The notes under the pieces are model-generated. The model ran no database searches. It saw only the letters and a program-made list of their open reading frames with translations, and had not been told where the DNA came from. Shown here piece after piece: positions 6,275-9,909 of a DNA stretch of 9,909 nt (its first letter is position 1; each line of letters starts with the position of its first letter). Source of the stretch: an uncultured Eubacteriales bacterium (GTDB lineage Bacteria; Bacillota; Clostridia; Oscillospirales; Oscillospiraceae). The DNA lies in assembly GCA_900544945.1 (NCBI GenBank), contig UQXG01000082.1:1-9909 (forward strand), given 5' to 3'. The position numbers and the translations under genes are program-made.

Positions 6275-7288
6275 ATGAAAAAACAAATTCTGATTCTGGC
6301 CCTGCTCCTTCCCCTGCTGGCAGGCTGCACCGCAAAGCAGCCGGAGCCGCTTCCCTGTACCCCCGGAGAGGCTCAGCGGCTGGTGGTCTACACCTCCCAT
6401 AAAGAGGAGGTCTACACTCCCATTATCCGGGAATTTGAGGAGCGCACAGGCATCTGGGTGGACGTGGTCAGCGGCGGCACCAATGAGCTGCTCCAGCGCA
6501 TCCAGCAGGAAGCGGATGCGCCAAAGGCGGACGTGATGTTCGGCGGCGGGGTGGAGAGCCTCGAGTCCTATCAGGACTGCTTCAGCCCCTATATCTGTCG
6601 GGAGGCCGCCGGTATCTCCGAGCAGTTTCAGGCGGAGTCCGGCTACTCGACGCCTTTTTCCGCCCTGCCCGTGGTACTGGTGTACAATACCAAACTGGTG
6701 GCCCCGGAGTCCTTAACGAGCTGGAAGGATCTGGAATCCCCGGCTTTTCGGGGAAAAATTGCCTTTGCCGACCCCCAGATATCCGGTTCCTCCTATACGG
6801 CGCTGGTGACCTGGCTTCAGACGGGCGGTGGGATGGAGGATAGCCTGACTCGGCTGTGTACTGCGCTGGATGGAAAGCAGCTGGACAGCTCCGGCGCGGT
6901 GCTGACCGCAGTCGCTGACGGAAGCGCCTTGGTGGGCATCACGCTGGAGGAGACTGCCCTCCAACATATCGCCGCCGGGGAGGACATCGCTTTGGTCTAC
7001 CCGTCCGACGGCACTTCCTGTGTCCCCGACGGCAGTGCGCTGGTGAAGGGCGCGCCCCACGGGGACAACGCCAGACTGTTTCTGGATTTCACCGTCAGCA
7101 CCGATGTACAGTCCATGGTGGGTCAGCGGTTCTGCCGCCGGACGGTCCGGGCGGACATTCCCGCGGACCCCTCCCTGCCGCCGCTGTCCACCCTGAACAT
7201 GGTGTCCTACGATGTGGAATGGGCCAGCCAGAACCGGGACCGGCTGCTGTCGGAATGGTCCTTCCTGCTTGGGGAGGTGCCGTTATGA
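6275..7288 (+). CDS. AfuA/HptA-like binding-protein lipoprotein, likely the signal receptor
   Basis: This 337-residue lipoprotein has a signal of MKKQ plus a leucine-rich run ending in lipobox L15-A-G-C18. The mature part has hallmarks of the iron/sugar-phosphate binding family (AfuA, FbpA, HptA): LVVYTSHKEE, SGGTNELLQRIQ, ADVMFGGG, the hinge-like VLVYNTKLV, WKDLESPAFRGKIAFADPQ, SGSSYTALVTW and YPSDGTSCVPDGSALVKGAPH. No permease or ATPase follows; instead a histidine kinase starts inside its stop codon (ATGA, 4-base overlap). That linkage is the same as HptA-HptS in Staphylococcus and PgtC in Salmonella, where such a protein presents phosphorylated ligands to the kinase. I infer a sensing role at the outer membrane face rather than transport. 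It could also serve the neighbouring importer as a second binding protein. Confidence 0.87.
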   Translation: MKKQILILALLLPLLAGCTAKQPEPLPCTPGEAQRLVVYTSHKEEVYTPIIREFEERTGIWVDVVSGGTNELLQRIQQEADAPKADVMFGGGVESLESYQDCFSPYICREAAGISEQFQAESGYSTPFSALPVVLVYNTKLVAPESLTSWKDLESPAFRGKIAFADPQISGSSYTALVTWLQTGGGMEDSLTRLCTALDGKQLDSSGAVLTAVADGSALVGITLEETALQHIAAGEDIALVYPSDGTSCVPDGSALVKGAPHGDNARLFLDFTVSTDVQSMVGQRFCRRTVRADIPADPSLPPLSTLNMVSYDVEWASQNRDRLLSEWSFLLGEVPL

Positions 7289-8985
7289 CCCGACCTCAGA
7301 GCCGTTCCTTCCGAAACCGGCTGCTGCTATCCTTCCTGATCGCCTCTCTGGCACCCATGATCATCTGCTCCGCCATGCTGTCCCAAATTTCCCGGATTCA
7401 GATGACGAAGCAGCTGGACACCGACGCCCAGACCCAGACCGCCCACCTGATGACCGCCCTGGATCGGATCAGCGACGCCCTGCCGGGGGCAGCCCGAGCG
7501 TTGGAAGAAAGCCGCCTGCTGCCCCGGGCTTTTACCAGCCGGGAGGACACCCAAATCAATACCGCCCTGTTCCTGGCCACTGAGGGCAGCCGGGATCTGG
7601 CGGATTACTCTTTGTATGATCTGCGGGGCAGTCTGCGCTATTCCACCGGCAGCGTTACAGCAGGCACCACCCTTTCCACCCGGTGGGGCGTCCTGTTCGC
7701 GGCGAAAAATGCCGGCAGGCAGGCGGTGTATCAGGCGCCCATGGACGGCGGCAAAACCCTGCTGCAGGGCGCGGTGCTTCTGAAAAATCCTCAGGGAGAA
7801 CCGCTGGGCTATCTGGTGATGGAACTGTCCGAGGAGAATTTTCAAAAGCTCTTCGCCGGCAAATACGGCAGTTCCAACGAGGTTCTGATTCTAAATCGGT
7901 ACTGGCACCCGGTCTACGCCAGCCAGAGCGGCATGAAGGAGGAGCTGGCGGATTCCCTGCGTGGCCAACTGCTGCGCAACGGCAATCCCGGCGCGGAGAC
8001 GGAGGAATACCGCCTGCTAATTCAGGAGCATCCGCCCACCGGCCTGTATCTGGTACTGCGTCAGCCCCAGATGTTTACGCAGAGCACCATGAAGCTTCTC
8101 CACGCCGCCAGCTTTTTCTGTGTTCTGATGGGCATTGTGATTTCCGCGGTGCTCTGCCTGCCTCTGAGCCGCCGGATCTCCCAGCCCATCGGGCGGCTGC
8201 TGGAAGCCTTCTCCCGGCTGGAGCAGGACGATCTGGACGTCCACGTCTCCCGGGACGGAGAGGATGAGCTGGGTCAGCTGGCATCAGGCTTTAATCACAT
8301 GGTTCTGGCCCTGAAGGTCAACCGGCAGGAGCTGGTGGAAAATCAACGGGAGCTGAATCAGGCCCAGGTACGGATGCTGCAGGCTCAGCTGAATCCCCAT
8401 TTCCTGTGCAACACGCTGGACACCATGAAGTGGATCAGCAAAATCAACCATGTGCCGCAGGTGGCACTGATGTCCACGAATCTGGCGGATATTCTGCGGT
8501 TTTGTATCTCTGCCGAGGAATTTGTGCCTCTGCGCCGGGAGGTGGAGGTGCTGAACCGGTATGTGGAAATACAAAAAATCCGGCTGTCCGACCAGTTCAG
8601 CTTTCTGGTCAGCCTGCCGGAGAAGCTGGAAACTTGCATGGTTCCCAAAATGATTTTGCAGCCCATTGTGGAGAACGCCATTCTCCACGGCCTGGAAGGG
8701 ATTTCCGACAGCGTCATCCGGGTGGAGGCGGCTCAGGAGGGGGAAGACCTGCTCATTACCGTCACGGACAACGGTCACGGCCTGCCGCCGGATATGATCG
8801 GCCATCCTTACCGCCGGGAGTCCGCGCCCAGCGGACACCATCTGGGACTATTCAACGTGGACACCATTCTGAAAAAGCACTACGGGGAGCGCTACGGCCT
8901 GTATCTGGACAACAACCCCGTCGGCAGCGGCGCGAGAGTCCGGGCGCGGCTGCCCCTGCGCCGAAGGGAGGAAGAAGAATGCTGA
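7285..8985 (+). CDS. two-transmembrane sensor histidine kinase (YesM/LytS type)
   Basis: This membrane kinase should autophosphorylate on signal and pass the phosphate to the regulator encoded next. Its 566 residues show TM1 at about 12-34, an extracellular sensing domain of about 235 residues (35-270), TM2 at about 272-294, a HAMP linker (about 295-345) and a coiled stretch (about 345-368). The His-kinase motif LQAQLNPHFLCNTL follows, with phospho-acceptor H372, then the N-box QPIVENAILHG (459-469), G1 box DNGHG (495-499) and G2-like GHHLGLFNV (517-525). I chose the ATG at 7285 because GGGGAGG (7271-7277) precedes it and it overlaps the previous stop as ATGA. An in-frame ATG at 7219 lies deep in the lipoprotein gene without such a site. 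The 3' end overlaps the regulator gene by 7 bases. Confidence 0.94.
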   Translation: MTRPQSRSFRNRLLLSFLIASLAPMIICSAMLSQISRIQMTKQLDTDAQTQTAHLMTALDRISDALPGAARALEESRLLPRAFTSREDTQINTALFLATEGSRDLADYSLYDLRGSLRYSTGSVTAGTTLSTRWGVLFAAKNAGRQAVYQAPMDGGKTLLQGAVLLKNPQGEPLGYLVMELSEENFQKLFAGKYGSSNEVLILNRYWHPVYASQSGMKEELADSLRGQLLRNGNPGAETEEYRLLIQEHPPTGLYLVLRQPQMFTQSTMKLLHAASFFCVLMGIVISAVLCLPLSRRISQPIGRLLEAFSRLEQDDLDVHVSRDGEDELGQLASGFNHMVLALKVNRQELVENQRELNQAQVRMLQAQLNPHFLCNTLDTMKWISKINHVPQVALMSTNLADILRFCISAEEFVPLRREVEVLNRYVEIQKIRLSDQFSFLVSLPEKLETCMVPKMILQPIVENAILHGLEGISDSVIRVEAAQEGEDLLITVTDNGHGLPPDMIGHPYRRESAPSGHHLGLFNVDTILKKHYGERYGLYLDNNPVGSGARVRARLPLRRREEEEC

Positions 8986-9722
8986 AAGTACTCATCGTGG
9001 AGGACGAAGAACTCATCCGCAAGGGCATCGCGCTGACCGTGGACTGGGCGATGCTGGACTGCGTGGTGGTGGGCGAAGCCGCCAACGGCGCGGAGGGGTT
9101 GGAGAAGGCAGAAAAATGCGACCCGGACCTCATCATCACCGACCTGAAAATGCCCCAGATGGACGGCATTGAAATGCTGGAACGGCTCCGACAGGCAGGA
9201 AAAACCACTCATGTCATCATCTTGACCGCCTACGACAGCTTTTCCTACGTTCAGGCCGCCCTGCGTCTGGGAGCGGTGGACTATCTGCTCAAGCCCTTCC
9301 ATGACGGTGATCTGGAAAAGGCGGTGCAGCGGGTGCAGGCAAAGCTGACACCGAAGCAGACAGTGCTGCCGGAGCTGAAAACCGGCAGCGGCAACCGCTA
9401 TGTCTCCGAAGCAATCCAGTACATCAAGAACCACTATCAGGAGCCGGATATCAGCGTCAGCTCCGTGGCCCAGAGTCTGAACATCAGCGAGGGTCACCTG
9501 AGCCACACCTTCAGGAAGGAAACCGGCAGCACGCTTCTGGGATATCTGACCCGCTACCGCATCCACAAGGCGGCGGAGCTGCTGAAGGACTGCCGGGTGA
9601 AGGTCTACGAGGTGGCGGAACAGGTGGGCTACCGGGACATTGGCTATTTTTCCAACACCTTCAAGAAAATCACCGGGAAAACACCCTCGGAGTATCAGGA
9701 CAGTCTTTCCTTTCGTTTTTAG
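8979..9722 (+). CDS. response regulator with AraC-type DNA-binding domain
   Basis: The 247-residue cytosolic regulator has a receiver domain (about 2-120) with acidic pair E8-D9, phosphorylation site D55 in IITDLKMP, T83 in ILTAYD and K105 in LLKPF. A linker (about 122-138) leads to an AraC/XylS double helix-turn-helix domain (about 140-243), with SVAQSLNISEGHLSHTFRKE and VAEQVGYRDIGYFSNTFKKI as the two helix-turn-helix units, followed by GKTPSEYQ. GGGAGG (8966-8971) lies 7 nt before the ATG, inside the kinase gene's end. It belongs to the YesN/HptR group of regulators. Its likely targets are its own operon and, mainly, the divergent importer operon through the 6071-6274 region. Confidence 0.95.
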   Translation: MLKVLIVEDEELIRKGIALTVDWAMLDCVVVGEAANGAEGLEKAEKCDPDLIITDLKMPQMDGIEMLERLRQAGKTTHVIILTAYDSFSYVQAALRLGAVDYLLKPFHDGDLEKAVQRVQAKLTPKQTVLPELKTGSGNRYVSEAIQYIKNHYQEPDISVSSVAQSLNISEGHLSHTFRKETGSTLLGYLTRYRIHKAAELLKDCRVKVYEVAEQVGYRDIGYFSNTFKKITGKTPSEYQDSLSFRF

Positions 9723-9736
9723 GAGGATACGCCTGC

Positions 9737-9872
9737 ATTCTGGTTGCCGGTATGCCCGCCAGCGGCAAGAGCACCATCGCCGTCAGGATTTCGGAGTCTC
9801 TGGGAATTCCAATGCTGGGACTCCATCAAGGAGGTGCTGTTTGACGATCTGGGCTTTCATACTATTTCCTGA
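9737..9872 (+). pseudogene. broken 5' fragment of a small P-loop kinase/AAA ATPase gene
   Basis: Right after the regulator stop, which is part of an AGGAGG box (9721-9726), the plus strand reads ILVAGMPASGKSTIAVRISE and on to SLGIPML. This is a clean Walker A N-terminus (GMPASGKST) of a small kinase-like ATPase. The frame then ends at TGA 9842-9844. From 9819 another frame continues the protein as DSIKEVLFDDLGFH. Such proteins normally read PMLSKDxIKE at this point, so about 5 bases seem to be missing near 9818. The sequence breaks off after GFH (9860), a few bases before the inverted repeat at 9866. No ATG stands at the proper start; only ATT (9737) follows the ribosome site at suitable distance. 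The gene is therefore damaged at start, middle and end, and cannot make the full enzyme, whose substrate is unknown. Confidence 0.75.
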
Positions 9873-9897
9873 TTAAAATCTTAATTTTAATCAGGAA
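9866..9897. repeat. perfect 14-bp inverted repeat with 4-nt loop
   Basis: TTCCTGATTAAAAT (9866-9879) and ATTTTAATCAGGAA (9884-9897) are exact reverse complements around CTTA. Either strand would fold into the same strong hairpin. It lies about 145 bases after the regulator stop, so it could end the rightward transcript, but no T-run follows on either strand as in ordinary intrinsic terminators. Its position exactly where the kinase fragment breaks off also suits the end of a small inserted element or a rearrangement junction. The window ends 12 bases further on, so a partner copy cannot be seen. Confidence 0.7.
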
Positions 9898-9909
9898 GGC
9901 ATCGCCTGA

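Noticed and set aside
7219..7284. Upstream in-frame ATG that would lengthen the histidine kinase by 22 residues
   Set aside because: It lies inside the lipoprotein gene without a good ribosome site. The ATG at 7285 has GGGGAGG and the usual ATGA coupling, and places the first membrane segment near the N-terminus.
9640..9876. 78-codon plus-strand frame across the regulator end
   Set aside because: It overlaps the regulator's DNA-binding domain in another frame and shifts away from the recognisable kinase fragment.
1..9909. tRNA, rRNA, CRISPR arrays, riboswitches or intact insertion sequences
   Set aside because: I looked for cloverleaf arms, regularly spaced direct repeats and transposase motifs on both strands and saw none.

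Overview
The window looks like chromosomal DNA of a gut-type Clostridia species (Bacillota; Oscillospiraceae or Lachnospiraceae are my best guess). The reasons are G+C-rich genes with strong AGGAGG-type ribosome binding sites, two lipobox lipoproteins, and a YesM/LytS-type kinase paired with an AraC-type response regulator. The organism is inferred from style; no marker gene is present.

Two gene blocks diverge from an AT-rich control region at about 6071-6274. The leftward block (minus strand, 6070 down to 481) encodes a complete binding-protein-dependent ABC importer: a substrate-binding lipoprotein, an intergenic hairpin, a fused two-domain permease, an ATPase with large insertions, and a beta-phosphoglucomutase. 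It ends at a rho-independent terminator at about 221-269. The rightward block (plus strand, 6275 to 9722) encodes a second, smaller binding-protein-like lipoprotein, a two-transmembrane sensor histidine kinase and an AraC-family response regulator. These three genes overlap or nearly overlap.

The rightward block has the same layout and families as the three-component sugar-phosphate sensors HptA-HptS-HptR (Staphylococcus) and, in part, PgtC-PgtB-PgtA. The importer has the overall architecture of the AfuABC/FbpABC class, some members of which import hexose phosphates. With beta-phosphoglucomutase as the last operon gene, the most economical reading is a self-regulated system: the lipoprotein and kinase sense a phosphorylated sugar outside the cell, the regulator switches on the divergent importer, and the mutase feeds the product into glycolysis. 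The substrate is inferred, not shown.

Both edges carry debris. On the left, an open 51-56 codon tail follows the mutase stop in the same frame, then the terminator and about 220 bases of AT-rich DNA with no gene. On the right, directly after the regulator stop, lies the 5' part of a P-loop kinase gene. It has lost its start codon, carries a frameshift, and breaks off within a few bases of a perfect 14-bp inverted repeat. This suggests that DNA was rearranged on both sides of the transport/sensing locus.
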